Below, piece by piece: positions 43,413 through 52,633 of a stretch of 64,000 nt of DNA (positions are counted from its first letter, which is position 1; every line of letters starts with the position of its first letter). This DNA comes from Spongiibacter thalassae. GTDB lineage: Bacteria > Pseudomonadota > Gammaproteobacteria > Pseudomonadales > Spongiibacteraceae. The stretch is taken from contig NZ_JAAWWK010000008.1 in assembly GCF_012272835.1 (NCBI RefSeq), positions 127,500 to 191,499 on the forward strand, read 5' to 3'. A model generated the notes under the pieces. That model had not been told where the DNA came from and did no database searches. It saw nothing but the letters and a program-made list of their open reading frames with translations. A program made the position numbers and the translations under genes.

Positions 43413-45236
43413 ATGAATTGTGCGAAAAATAAGCAGTTTAAGCTTAAACTGCTCGCTGCAGGTATCGTCTCAGCAGGTGCGCTTGTAGGGTGTAGTGATA
43501 GTGGCAGCGCGACGCCGCCGAAGCCGATCGATCCCAGCCGGTTTTATATCCAGATGGTTGATGAGGAAGGTGTTCCTCTGACCGCCGGTACTATCAGCAT
43601 TAAAAATGCAGATGGTACGGACACCTCCGGAGATGCGACACGCTTCTCGTCACTGGAGAACGACATTGCGGCGACGACTTATGACGTGAGTCAGTTCCCC
43701 TTTGGTGTCGCTTCGCTGAACCTGATCAGCTCTTCACCACTGGTGTCTGAGGATGATCTGGATGTTGTGTTTGTCGGCTCTGCGCCAAACTACATTTCCA
43801 GCAGCGCCAAGCGCGTTTTTACTGAATCAGGAACAGAGACCATCGAAATTACTTTGGTATCTGACACTCCAGCGACTACCGCGTCAGTTTCGACCTCGAA
43901 AACGACCACTGCTCCGGCAGCGGGCGGGAACGCGCCAAACACACCAATTACGGCTGCTACAGCTCCACGTGCAGCGGCTCCCGGAACTGCGGAAGTTAAG
44001 GGTACAACGGCGTTAACAATACCCGCAGGTACCAAGCTGCGTAAAAGCAACGGGACTGCAGCGGCAGATGGCCCTATGCAACTTACAGTGGCCTACTTTG
44101 AAAACGATACTGCTGCGGACGTGACTCCGGCTGGTGGCTCTCTGGCTCTGTTCCCCGGTGGTCTGGATGTTACTGCTGGTGGGAACAACGGTTCTTTCTC
44201 TACCGCGGGCTTTACTGCGATTGAGTTGCGCGATGCCGATGGTGATCTGATCACTGACTTCGACGGCGACCGTATCACCATTGATATTACTATCCCTGAA
44301 GGAACTACGATTCCTGCTGGCTCAACTGTGGGCTCAGACACGCCGCCTCTAGGAGTTGTTAACGCCGGTGACACTGTTCCGGTCTGGTCCTACGACGAAT
44401 TGACCGGTAAGTGGACAGCTCAGCTTGATGCGAATGGCCAGCAAATTATCGCGCCGGTAACTGATACCACGCCAGGCGATGGCCTGCTGAATGTGTCCTT
44501 TGACACTAATCACTTGACCTACTTCAACCTGGATTACTTCTACAACGGGTGTACTACCAGTGGTGGCGGTATAGTGACGACGGTGAATCTTGTCAACGCT
44601 CAGGGCCAGCCTAATACAGAGGTTCTGAAACTGACGGCGGTAACCAGTAGCGGCGGTGGTTACCTCAATAACTATCCGATTCGGGGCAATGAGCTTAAGA
44701 TAAGACGTCCGCCTAACTTCCCCTTGAAGGTGAAAATTGTTGGATCATCGTCCAATACCAAGTTGGTGTCCTTCACTAAAGGTGGAACCACCAAAACAGC
44801 CGACGCTAATGGCTTCGTTTCACTGACCAACATCTGTGAATTGGATGGTGGTAGCCTGAACCTGGGTGGCGCTGCGCCGACTCTGGTAGATGTAAACTTC
44901 AGCGTCGTTGAAACCTGTAGCGATATTGCAGGTGAAACCCGTCCGGTTAGCGTTGCAGGCACCACCCTGGATAACCGCAGTCGCTTCTTCAAGAATGTGC
45001 CCACAGACAATGCTCAGGGTACAGCTACTGTTGCAGGCTTCTTGCAGGGTGCGTCCTACCGCTTTGTAGCTCAAAAAGCTGGCGGTGCCGCGAATAGCAA
45101 GGCATTTATTGCCGCGCAGGGTGGCCAGGTTTCACTGTCGGTTGGCACGAGAACCTGTAAAGCCACAGGTGGTACTGGCGGTACAGGTGGCACTGGCGGC
45201 ACCGGTGGTACTGGTGGCGCAGGTGGCGGTGGTTAA
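43413..45236 (+). CDS. Large lipoprotein of unknown function with a Gly-Thr-rich C-terminal tail
   Basis: A 607-residue protein. The signal peptide ends in lipobox ALVGC (cysteine at about residue 27), followed by a short linker. The mature protein is poor in charged residues and rich in Thr, Ala, Gly and Val, as in beta-rich surface proteins. A Thr/Ala/Pro-rich stretch spans about residues 150-200. Four or more cysteines are spread over the C-terminal half (NGCTT, NICEL, ETCSD, TRTCK), perhaps forming disulfides. The end is a run of GGT units (last 23 residues). GGAG supports the start. I do not recognise a family. It precedes a YjbH-like gene, with a terminator between. Confidence 0.75.
   Translation: MNCAKNKQFKLKLLAAGIVSAGALVGCSDSGSATPPKPIDPSRFYIQMVDEEGVPLTAGTISIKNADGTDTSGDATRFSSLENDIAATTYDVSQFPFGVASLNLISSSPLVSEDDLDVVFVGSAPNYISSSAKRVFTESGTETIEITLVSDTPATTASVSTSKTTTAPAAGGNAPNTPITAATAPRAAAPGTAEVKGTTALTIPAGTKLRKSNGTAAADGPMQLTVAYFENDTAADVTPAGGSLALFPGGLDVTAGGNNGSFSTAGFTAIELRDADGDLITDFDGDRITIDITIPEGTTIPAGSTVGSDTPPLGVVNAGDTVPVWSYDELTGKWTAQLDANGQQIIAPVTDTTPGDGLLNVSFDTNHLTYFNLDYFYNGCTTSGGGIVTTVNLVNAQGQPNTEVLKLTAVTSSGGGYLNNYPIRGNELKIRRPPNFPLKVKIVGSSSNTKLVSFTKGGTTKTADANGFVSLTNICELDGGSLNLGGAAPTLVDVNFSVVETCSDIAGETRPVSVAGTTLDNRSRFFKNVPTDNAQGTATVAGFLQGASYRFVAQKAGGAANSKAFIAAQGGQVSLSVGTRTCKATGGTGGTGGTGGTGGTGGAGGGG
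45165..45233 (+). repeat. Imperfect 9-bp tandem repeat encoding Gly-Gly-Thr units
   Basis: Units of the form GGYGGYACN repeat about six times before the lipoprotein stop codon, varying mostly at third positions. The repeat is in frame and so could change length without breaking the gene. It resembles slippage-prone surface-protein tails. Confidence 0.8.
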
Positions 45237-45261
45237 TACCCCACAGCAAAGCTAAAGCATT

Positions 45262-45287
45262 AAGGGCGGCGCCAGTCGCCCTTTTTT
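45262..45287 (+). terminator. Intrinsic terminator after the lipoprotein gene
   Basis: AAGGGCG (45262-45268) pairs with CGCCCTT (45277-45283) and is followed by a T-run to 45287, 25 nt after the stop. It would separate the lipoprotein transcript from the YjbH-like gene. Confidence 0.8.
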
Positions 45288-45321
45288 ACGTCTAAAGAAA
45301 CTCATTGAGTAGGGGTCTCCA

Positions 45322-47466
45322 TTGAAAAGGAATGCATTCTTGGCGCCGTGGCTGTTATGCCCACTGGCCGCTGCGGCGCAAAGCAATATGAATATGCAGG
45401 GGATGAGCGGCTTGTTTAATGTGCCCGACGCCTCGGTGTTGGAGTATGGCACTGCGGTGCTGGCCCACGACCGTCAGGTGGATGGTCGCTTCGCCAGACC
45501 GCGCACCCGCAATGCCGCGGGCAATGACATGACTATTTCGGCGGGGGCCTTTCCCCATGTGGAAGTAGTCGGGCGGAATGTGACGACCACGACGACAACC
45601 GAGGGCTCGGACCTTTCTTTTAATATCAAGCTGCAGTTGCCCTGGGAATTGATCGAGGGGGTGGACTTCGCCATCGGCGAGATGGATCTCGGTGGCTCGG
45701 TCAATGAATATGATACCCAGTTTGGGGTTGTTACCGCCCAGTTGGGGGATTTTCGCACTACGATTGGTTTTGGTAAGGCCGATGGCAAGGCGGCAACAGG
45801 TACCGGCCGTCTGGACGGGGTGTTCTACGGGGTAGAATATCTCGCCACAGATTGGCTTAGCCTGATTGTCGAGGATGATGTGCACACTCTGAACACCGGG
45901 CTGCGTTTGATGACCCCGCCGGGGCTGTTGCCAGAGGGGTGGAAACTCGCGGGCTCCTATATGTTGTCACAGGAAGAGGGGGTAAAGGATCGCCAGGATT
46001 GGTATGGCCTTGCCTTGACTGTACCTCTGTCAGCAGATTACGACCGCGAAATTCCCAAAAGCCGCGACCGTCAGCCGCCGGCCGTTGCCTATACCGGCAA
46101 GGTTGTTGAGGAGCGTCTGGATAGCAACGACGCGGTTGATCTGACTGCACCGCCGCAAAGTGAATATATTCGCGCGGAATACCGCGCAAAAATGCGCTCC
46201 GCCGAGAACCTGGATAAGGTAGAAAGCCTTCGCCGTCGTTTCCGTCACGCCGATTTTGAGCAGGTGCGGGTGCAGCGCAATGGCAACGAGTGGGTTATCG
46301 CCTTTGAGAATTACCGGTACAACGCCAATGCCATAGATGCCTTGGGTATTGCGGCGGGTATTGCCGCTGAGGCACTTCCGGAAGGCAGTCGCTTCTACCT
46401 GCAAATGGAAAAATACGGCGTGCCGATATTCGGTATGGGTGGCGACTCGTCGGCATGGGGGCGCTTTTTGAATGACGACGCAGGCATGCCGGAAAGTGTA
46501 CTGATTGCCGCGCCCTCTAACCGAATTCGCCGGCGGAGTAATCAAGGTATGCTCGATGCGGTACTGGGCGGCACTCTCGATTACTTGGCGTTTAGGCCCA
46601 CGCTGGCCATAAAGCCGGTGGTGTCTTCCACATTGGGTACAGAATTTGGTGTACTCGACTACAGCGTAGCAGCCCGGGCCGACCTGATGATTCCTTTGTG
46701 GAAGGGGGCGGCATTGAATATGACCCGCGACTGGTCTGTTTATGAAACAGAGGACTTTACTGAAGAAGGCGTCTTTGGCGGTGTGTTCCGTAATCAGGCC
46801 GTGCCCAGTGGTTTCCGCGACCGGATCATAAGTCAGACGATTCGTCACGGTAAGGGCTTTACCACGATGATTTCCGCGGGCCGGTTTTTCCGGGTCAACG
46901 ACGGGGTGATGGTGGAAAGCCGCTGGGAGCCAGGTGATGGCCGCCACCGATTCCGCGCGATCGCCACCGACTTTGATTTCAAACATAATCCTGGTTTGAA
47001 ACGTGAGGCGCGGCTGTGGTCCTACCGCTATTTTGCCGAGAGCACCAACTCTGAATTGAACCTCACTGCGGGCTCTTTTTCTGCCGGGGACAATGGCTAT
47101 CGTTTTGACTTCACCCAGCACATTGGCGATACCCGAATACACCTCACGTATAAGGACTCTGAGGGAAATAAGTTCGCCGGAATTGGCTTTACCATTCCGC
47201 TGACGCCGCGGCAGGACATGGCCCGTATCGGTGGCCTGCAAGTCGTGGGTGCAGCCCGCTGGCGCTACGATATATCAACCATTCTGGGCGAGCAGGGCAA
47301 TCGCCTGGTGTTTGGTCCCAATGTTGTGCCCACGGCGGGGTTCAATCTGCGTAACGGCTACTTCAATGTGGATCGCTTGAGCCCGGCCTATGTGCGGGCA
47401 AACCAGGAGAGGTTGCGCGATGCCTGGTTGAAGTATGGTGCTCCTCAGCAGCGTGCGTCTGAATAA
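45322..47466 (+). CDS. YjbH-like exopolysaccharide-associated outer-membrane protein
   Basis: A 714-residue protein with a TTG start preceded by AGGGG. A signal peptide (to about residue 19, LAAAAQS) is followed by MQGMSGLFNVPDASVLEYGTAVLAHD, the YjbH (DUF940) N-terminal pattern. The rest is rich in alternating beta-strand sequence, as expected of an outer-membrane beta-barrel (e.g. LNMTRDWSVYETEDF and RFDFTQHIGDTRIHLTYKD). In E. coli yjbEFGH/gfcABCD such proteins help export or anchor exopolysaccharide. Here the usual partners YjbE/F/G are missing; the neighbour is an unrelated-looking lipoprotein. Confidence 0.82.
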   Translation: MKRNAFLAPWLLCPLAAAAQSNMNMQGMSGLFNVPDASVLEYGTAVLAHDRQVDGRFARPRTRNAAGNDMTISAGAFPHVEVVGRNVTTTTTTEGSDLSFNIKLQLPWELIEGVDFAIGEMDLGGSVNEYDTQFGVVTAQLGDFRTTIGFGKADGKAATGTGRLDGVFYGVEYLATDWLSLIVEDDVHTLNTGLRLMTPPGLLPEGWKLAGSYMLSQEEGVKDRQDWYGLALTVPLSADYDREIPKSRDRQPPAVAYTGKVVEERLDSNDAVDLTAPPQSEYIRAEYRAKMRSAENLDKVESLRRRFRHADFEQVRVQRNGNEWVIAFENYRYNANAIDALGIAAGIAAEALPEGSRFYLQMEKYGVPIFGMGGDSSAWGRFLNDDAGMPESVLIAAPSNRIRRRSNQGMLDAVLGGTLDYLAFRPTLAIKPVVSSTLGTEFGVLDYSVAARADLMIPLWKGAALNMTRDWSVYETEDFTEEGVFGGVFRNQAVPSGFRDRIISQTIRHGKGFTTMISAGRFFRVNDGVMVESRWEPGDGRHRFRAIATDFDFKHNPGLKREARLWSYRYFAESTNSELNLTAGSFSAGDNGYRFDFTQHIGDTRIHLTYKDSEGNKFAGIGFTIPLTPRQDMARIGGLQVVGAARWRYDISTILGEQGNRLVFGPNVVPTAGFNLRNGYFNVDRLSPAYVRANQERLRDAWLKYGAPQQRASE

Positions 47467-47492
47467 TGTGTCTTTGCTGATAGCGTGAGTTC

Positions 47493-47528
47493 GCAAAAAG
47501 GCCGGTGCGTTCGTACCGGCCTTTTTGC
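47493..47528. terminator. Strong bidirectional intrinsic terminator before bioD
   Basis: A perfect 14-bp stem (47493-47506 with 47515-47528), an 8-nt loop and A- and T-rich ends on either side make it work on both strands. It stands 27 nt after the YjbH-like stop and 27 nt before the chosen bioD ATG. It shows that the in-frame upstream extension of bioD to 47505 is not translated. Confidence 0.92.
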
Positions 47529-47555
47529 ATGTTGTACCTTGTCCTGGGGGTGGCG

Positions 47556-48251
47556 ATGAAACTGAAGTCCAAAACCTACTTTATTGCTGGCACTGACACA
47601 GATGCCGGCAAAACCTTAAGTGCCTGTGGCCTGTTGCGGCGAGCTGACAAAGAGGGGTTGCGTACCCTGGCGGTCAAGCCGGTGGCGGCGGGCGCGGTTG
47701 AGGTTGACGGAAAACTGCGTAATGATGACGCGCTGAATCTGTCAGCGGCAATAAACCAGCCATTGAGCTACGAACAGCTCAATCCGGTGGTTTTCGCGCC
47801 GCCAATTGCTCCCCATATTGCGGCGGCGAAGGAAAATCGCCGTATCACTGCCAGCCAACTGGCCGGATACTGCCGTGGGGTGATGATGCGTCCTGCGGAT
47901 ATGGTGTTGGTGGAGGGGGCCGGGGGCTGGCGGGTACCGCTATCGGGGCGAGAAACGATGGCGGATTTGGCCGTGGCCCTGCAAGCACCGGTGATTTTGG
48001 TTGTAGGTCTGAAGCTCGGCTGTATTAACCACGCCCTGCTGACGGTTGAGGCGATACAGCGGGATGGACTGGTGCTTGCCGGCTGGATTGCGAATCAGAT
48101 TGACGCGCATATGAGTCATGCCGCTGAAAATATCGACACCTTGACCCAGCTCATTCCCGCTCCCTGTCTTGGTGTTGTGCCCTTTCTTGACGATGTTGAG
48201 GGTGGGAGGGACGCCTCAGCCTTTTTAAATCTTTCAACGCTACGCGTGTAA
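47556..48251 (+). CDS. bioD: BioD, dethiobiotin synthetase
   Basis: A 231-residue protein. The P-loop GTDTDAGKT (about residues 11-19), KPVAAGA motif, VEGAGGWRVPL switch and VVGLKLGCINHALLT are intact. It carboxylates and cyclises 7,8-diaminopelargonate using ATP. The ATG at 47556, with a G-rich site upstream, lies beyond the terminator at 47493-47528. It is isolated from bioB-bioF-bioHC by 4.9 kb, so it needs its own promoter. bioA is not in the window. Confidence 0.96.
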   Translation: MKLKSKTYFIAGTDTDAGKTLSACGLLRRADKEGLRTLAVKPVAAGAVEVDGKLRNDDALNLSAAINQPLSYEQLNPVVFAPPIAPHIAAAKENRRITASQLAGYCRGVMMRPADMVLVEGAGGWRVPLSGRETMADLAVALQAPVILVVGLKLGCINHALLTVEAIQRDGLVLAGWIANQIDAHMSHAAENIDTLTQLIPAPCLGVVPFLDDVEGGRDASAFLNLSTLRV

Positions 48252-48442
48252 TAGCGCCCTTATCCTCTCCTGCCTCTCTATTTAATCGATCAAAATCCCC
48301 GTAAACAGCCCGTTACAGGCTGGGGGATAATGCGTATGCGACGACTTCGCTTTTTTAGATAACTTATTGTAAAAAAAGGAAATAGTACCAATTCCCGCCG
48401 TGGTAATTGGCCGAAATGACGGCCGGGCTAGGTCAAAAAGTC

Positions 48443-48470
48443 TTGCACAACAGGAAGAAATCACTATAGT
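48443..48470 (+). promoter_or_regulatory. Candidate promoter of the tandem acyl-CoA dehydrogenase genes
   Basis: TTGCAC (48443-48448), a 16-bp spacer and TATAGT (48465-48470), 60 bp before the first dehydrogenase. The rest of the 279-bp gap downstream of bioD holds a CAGCC/GGCTG small hairpin near 48307 and nothing else I recognise. Confidence 0.5.
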
Positions 48471-48530
48471 TGTCACTGTCAACATTAGAGCGATAGACTC
48501 GCTGACTCGATTACTGATGAGGTTTTCTCC

Positions 48531-50318
48531 ATGCCGCAATATAAAGCGCCACTCCGTGACATAAATTTTGTATTGAAAAATGTGCTCAATTGTAACGAGC
48601 ACTTCGCGAGCCTGGCCGGCCGCGAGCAGGTCGGTGAGGATCTCGTCGACGCTATCATTGCCGAAGGTGCAAAATTTGCTGAAAACGTGCTGTCGCCGCT
48701 GAATCAGGTGGGCGATCAGGAAGGTTGTGTTTGGTCTGAAGAGGGCGTGAAAACCCCTACGGGCTTCAAGGAGGCTTACGAGCAATTCGCCGAGGGCGGC
48801 TGGCCTTCGATGACCGCCGATCCCAAATTTGGTGGCCAGGGCTTGCCGAATTCTTTGGGCCTTGTGGTTTCAGAAATGACCAGTTCTGCCTGTTGGTCCT
48901 GGGGCATGTACACCGGTTTGTCCCAGTCAGCAGCACGCCTGTTGGAAAACTATGCCGCTGAAGACCTGCAGCAAACCTATTTGCCCAAGATGACCGACGG
49001 CACCTGGGGCGGCACCATGTGTTTGACTGAGCCCCATTGTGGTTCTGACCTGGGCATTTTGCGTACCAAGGCGGAGTCTGCTGCTGATGGTTCCTACAAA
49101 GTGACCGGTACTAAAATTTTCATCTCCGGTGGCGAGCACGACATGATGGAGAACATCATCCATCTGGTGCTGGCGCGGATAGAAGGCGCACCCGAGGGTA
49201 CCAAAGGGATTTCACTGTTCCTCGTGCCGAAATTCCTGCCCGATGCCGACGGCAATGTCGGTGAGCGCAATGGCGTGAGCTGTGGCAGCATAGAGCACAA
49301 AATGGGTATCAAGGCCTCCGCGACTTGTGTGATGAACTTTGACGGAGCGACGGGCTTTCTGGTGGGCGAAGAAAATCGCGGCCTGAATGCGATGTTCCAT
49401 ATGATGAACTCAGCCCGTTTGGGCACCGCGCTGCAGGGGCTCTCTGCGGGCGAGGCATCCTTTCAGGGTGCACTGGCCTACGCCACTGAACGTTTGCAAA
49501 TGCGCTCGCTGACCGGGCCAAAAAACCCCGACGGCCCTGCCGATCCGCTGATCGTTCACCCGGATGTTCGCCGCATGTTGCTCACCCAGAAAGCGCTGGC
49601 GGAAGGTAGCCGCGCGTTTATCTACTGGGTGTCGCAGTTGATTGATGTGTCCTACTTCAGTGGTGATGAGCAGGCGCGGAAAGACGCGGAAAACCTGTCT
49701 GAACTGCTGACCCCGATAGCCAAGGCCTTCGTTACTGAAACCGGGCTGGAGTCTGCGAACTACGGTATGCAGGTGTTTGGAGGCCACGGTTATATTTCCG
49801 AGTGGGGCATGGAACAGATCGTTCGCGACCTGCGTATTTCTACCCTGTACGAAGGTACTACCGGCATTCAGGCGCTGGACCTGCTGGGACGCAAAGTCAT
49901 GGGTTCCGGTGGCAAGCAGTTGATGGTGTTCACCAAAATCATCCACGATTTCTGCAAGGCCAACGAAGGCAAGGAAGAAATGGCACCCTTTATCAGCAAG
50001 CTCGCTGAGCTGAATAAAGAGTGGGGCGATGTGACGATGAAGATCGGCGAAAAGGCGATGGAAAACCCGGACGAAGTCGGAGCGGCCTCTGTCGATTACC
50101 TGATGTATTCGGGTTATATCTCGTTGGCGTATATGTGGGCGCGCATGGTTGCGGTTGCTCTGGAAGGCGATCGTGACGACGAGTTCCTCAAGGCGAAATT
50201 GCAAACCGCGAATTTCTACTTTCAGCGCCTGTTGCCGCGTACTGAATCGCACAAACTGTCTATGCTTAACGGTGCCGAGAGTTTGATGGCCATGCCTGCC
50301 GAGGCCTTTGCATTCTGA
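48531..50318 (+). CDS. Acyl-CoA dehydrogenase (595-residue class), first copy
   Basis: A 595-residue protein of the longer acyl-CoA dehydrogenase class with an extra C-terminal domain. FAD/substrate motifs MCLTEPHCGSDLGILRTKAE and GTKIFISGGEHDM are present, and the catalytic-base region is LYEGTTGIQALDLLG near residue 440. It introduces a 2,3-double bond in fatty acyl-CoA. GAGG lies upstream. It is followed after 99 bp, with a terminator-like hairpin in between, by a paralog of the same length. Confidence 0.95.
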   Translation: MPQYKAPLRDINFVLKNVLNCNEHFASLAGREQVGEDLVDAIIAEGAKFAENVLSPLNQVGDQEGCVWSEEGVKTPTGFKEAYEQFAEGGWPSMTADPKFGGQGLPNSLGLVVSEMTSSACWSWGMYTGLSQSAARLLENYAAEDLQQTYLPKMTDGTWGGTMCLTEPHCGSDLGILRTKAESAADGSYKVTGTKIFISGGEHDMMENIIHLVLARIEGAPEGTKGISLFLVPKFLPDADGNVGERNGVSCGSIEHKMGIKASATCVMNFDGATGFLVGEENRGLNAMFHMMNSARLGTALQGLSAGEASFQGALAYATERLQMRSLTGPKNPDGPADPLIVHPDVRRMLLTQKALAEGSRAFIYWVSQLIDVSYFSGDEQARKDAENLSELLTPIAKAFVTETGLESANYGMQVFGGHGYISEWGMEQIVRDLRISTLYEGTTGIQALDLLGRKVMGSGGKQLMVFTKIIHDFCKANEGKEEMAPFISKLAELNKEWGDVTMKIGEKAMENPDEVGAASVDYLMYSGYISLAYMWARMVAVALEGDRDDEFLKAKLQTANFYFQRLLPRTESHKLSMLNGAESLMAMPAEAFAF

Positions 50319-50338
50319 GGCGTGTCTCGCGCCAGGTG

Positions 50339-50365
50339 ACGCCCGCCCCGAGGCGGGCGTTTGTG
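50339..50365 (+). terminator. Terminator-like hairpin between the two acyl-CoA dehydrogenase genes
   Basis: ACGCCCGCC (50339-50347) pairs with GGCGGGCGT (50352-50360) around a 4-nt loop, followed by TTGTG. The stem is strong but the T-run short, so it may only attenuate. Confidence 0.6.
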
Positions 50366-50417
50366 TATAGGAATTCCCCAACAGGCATGACCGACGTCAG
50401 TGTCGAAGGAGAGAAAA

Positions 50418-52205
50418 ATGCCCGAGTATAAAGCCCCCCTGCGGGATATGCAGTTTGTCCTGCACGATGTGTTCAAGGCCGAGGCCCTGTGGCAGGGTAT
50501 GCCAGCTACTGAAGAGGTCAACCGCGAGCTCGCCGATGCCATTCTCGAAGAAAGTGCCAAAATTAACGAGGGCCTGATTGCGCCGCTGAGCCAGTCCGGT
50601 CACGAAGAGGGTGTGCATTGGAACGAAGGGGTGGTGACGACCCCAAAAGGCTATCCAGAAGCTTTTCGTCAGCTCGCTGAAGGCGGCTGGGGTGGTCTGT
50701 CCGGTGCGCCGGAGTACGGTGGCCAGACCATGCCGAAAATGCTGGTGCTGCTATTTGAGGAAATGCTCTACTCCTCAAATATCGCGATGGGCCTTTACCT
50801 GACCCTGACCTCCGGTGCGGCATTGGCCATCGACAGCCACGCGTCGGATGAACTCAAACAAAAATATCTTCCCAATATGTACTCTGGCAAATGGACAGGC
50901 GCGATGTGCTTGACCGAAAGCCATGCCGGTACTGACCTTGGCATGATTCGCACCAAGGCGGTGCCAAACGCCAACGGCAGTTATGATATTTCCGGTACCA
51001 AGATATTTATCACCGGCGGCGATCACGACCTGACCGAAAACGTGATCCACCTGGTATTGGCCAAATTACCCGACGCTCCGGCGGGCTCAAAAGGCATTAG
51101 CCTGTTCCTGGTGCCCAAGGTGAAAGTGAATGACGATGGCAGCCTCGGCGAGGCGAACGGGGTTCACTGTGGCAGCATCGAGCACAAAATGGGAATCAAT
51201 GCCTCGGCGACCTGTGTGATGAATTTCGACAACGCCGAAGGGTATCTGGTGGGTGAGATCAACCGCGGTCTCCAGGGTATGTTCACCATGATGAACTACG
51301 AGCGCCTGTCGGTGGGTATTCAGGGGCTGAGTGCGGCGCAGACTGCCTATCAGTGGTCCTGTGAGTACGCCCGCGAGCGTTTGCAAAGCCGTGCCCCTAC
51401 CGGGCCGGTGAACAAGGATGCCGCGGCCGATCCTATTATCGTGCACCCGGATGTGCGGCGTATGCTGCTCACCCAGAAGGCTCTGGTTGAGGCCGGTCGC
51501 GCCTTTGCGGTCTATGTTGGCAAGCAGCTTGACGTATCCAAGTTTGGTGACGGCGAGGCAAAAGCCCGAGCTGCGGGTATGGTTGAGTTGCTGACGCCGG
51601 TGGCCAAGGCCTTCCTCACCGATAAAGGGTTTGAGGGTACTGTACTGGGGCAGCAGGTATACGGTGGTCACGGTTATATCCGCGAGTGGGGCATGGAGCA
51701 GTTGGTGCGGGATGTGCGAATCGCGCAGATCTATGAAGGCACCAATGGTATTCAGGCGATGGACCTGATGGGACGTAAAGTGGCGGCAAACCGCGCCCAA
51801 AACATGCAGGCTCTGCTGGGCGAGATACGCGACTTTGCGCAGAGCGCCGACTCGGTGGCAGGTATGGAAGAATTCCTGACGCCGCTGCGCGACGCCGTCG
51901 ATAACCTGGAGTCTCTTACTGAATACGTGCTGGGCGAGGCTGCAAGTGACGCCAACGCCATTGGCGCGGCGGCCAACGACTACCTGCATGTGGTGGGCTT
52001 CACCCTCTACATGTATATGTGGGCGATGATGTGCCGCGCGGTGCTGTCTGGCGATAGCCAGCAGGGCGAGGCCTTTGCCACGGCGAAACTGCAAACTGCC
52101 CGTTACTTTGTTCAGCGTCTGCTTCCCCAGACGGCGGCGCTCAGCCAGTCGATCCGCAGTGGCAGTGCCAGCCTGATGGATGTTGCCGAGGACGCCTTTG
52201 TCTAA
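50418..52205 (+). CDS. Acyl-CoA dehydrogenase (595-residue class), second copy
   Basis: A 595-residue paralog of the preceding gene. Shared motifs are MPxYKAPLRDxxFVL at the N-terminus, MCLTESHAGTDLGMIRTKA, GTKIFITGGDHDLTENVIHL and IYEGTNGIQAMDLMGRK. The ATG at 50418 has AAGGAGAG upstream; a GTG at 50400 would precede that site and is rejected. The pair probably differs in chain-length preference. It ends before a clear intrinsic terminator. Confidence 0.95.
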   Translation: MPEYKAPLRDMQFVLHDVFKAEALWQGMPATEEVNRELADAILEESAKINEGLIAPLSQSGHEEGVHWNEGVVTTPKGYPEAFRQLAEGGWGGLSGAPEYGGQTMPKMLVLLFEEMLYSSNIAMGLYLTLTSGAALAIDSHASDELKQKYLPNMYSGKWTGAMCLTESHAGTDLGMIRTKAVPNANGSYDISGTKIFITGGDHDLTENVIHLVLAKLPDAPAGSKGISLFLVPKVKVNDDGSLGEANGVHCGSIEHKMGINASATCVMNFDNAEGYLVGEINRGLQGMFTMMNYERLSVGIQGLSAAQTAYQWSCEYARERLQSRAPTGPVNKDAAADPIIVHPDVRRMLLTQKALVEAGRAFAVYVGKQLDVSKFGDGEAKARAAGMVELLTPVAKAFLTDKGFEGTVLGQQVYGGHGYIREWGMEQLVRDVRIAQIYEGTNGIQAMDLMGRKVAANRAQNMQALLGEIRDFAQSADSVAGMEEFLTPLRDAVDNLESLTEYVLGEAASDANAIGAAANDYLHVVGFTLYMYMWAMMCRAVLSGDSQQGEAFATAKLQTARYFVQRLLPQTAALSQSIRSGSASLMDVAEDAFV

Positions 52206-52245
52206 GGCAGGTTAATTTCCCGGTCAGCGCGGAGTTCTGGCGCCG

Positions 52246-52283
52246 AAGGCGGCATCCTGAGATAATGGGGGCCGCCTTTTTTT
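52246..52283 (+). terminator. Intrinsic terminator after the acyl-CoA dehydrogenase pair
   Basis: AAGGCGGC (52246-52253) pairs with GCCGCCTT (52271-52278) across a 17-nt loop, followed by a seven-T run to 52283. It ends the acyl-CoA dehydrogenase transcript 41 nt after the stop. Confidence 0.85.
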
Positions 52284-52318
52284 GTGCGCCACAGCCAGGA
52301 TAAACAGCGGTAACTGCA

Positions 52319-52507
52319 ATGGAAAATGAACATAACAAGCTTTACCCCGAAGACCAGGCCAAGGTTGATGAGTATCTGAAGGTCGGCTACAACAATGTTG
52401 AGCGCAAACCCTTCAGGCCGTTCAAACTCTTGTTAATTCTGATTGTCGCGGTGTCTACAATGAGTATCGGCAGTGTGCTTTTGGCACGGCTAACCGGTAT
52501 TTACTGA
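52319..52507 (+). CDS. DUF3094 family small membrane protein
   Basis: A 62-residue protein. LYPEDQAKVDEYLKVGYNNVERKPFRPFKLL matches the DUF3094 pattern I know from Pseudomonas and relatives, followed by one membrane helix (about residues 40-58). Its function is unknown. The start has no obvious Shine-Dalgarno sequence, but the protein pattern supports the call. Confidence 0.8.
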   Translation: MENEHNKLYPEDQAKVDEYLKVGYNNVERKPFRPFKLLLILIVAVSTMSIGSVLLARLTGIY

Positions 52508-52633
52508 ACACAAGGGTATATTTTATTCCGCAGCTGCCTTTTCGGGGTTCGCCCCGACGCAGATGCCCCGCCTTTCCACGGCCTTTTACGGTCGCTAGAC
52601 TGATACCCTGCAGTCGAAATCGGAGAGGTTGCC

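Noticed and set aside
45165-45233. Possible CRISPR-like repeat array
   Set aside because: The repeats are 9 bp, contiguous, in frame and without spacers.
47505-47555. Upstream in-frame extension of bioD
   Set aside because: It would begin inside a strong terminator stem; the ATG at 47556 fits the family start.
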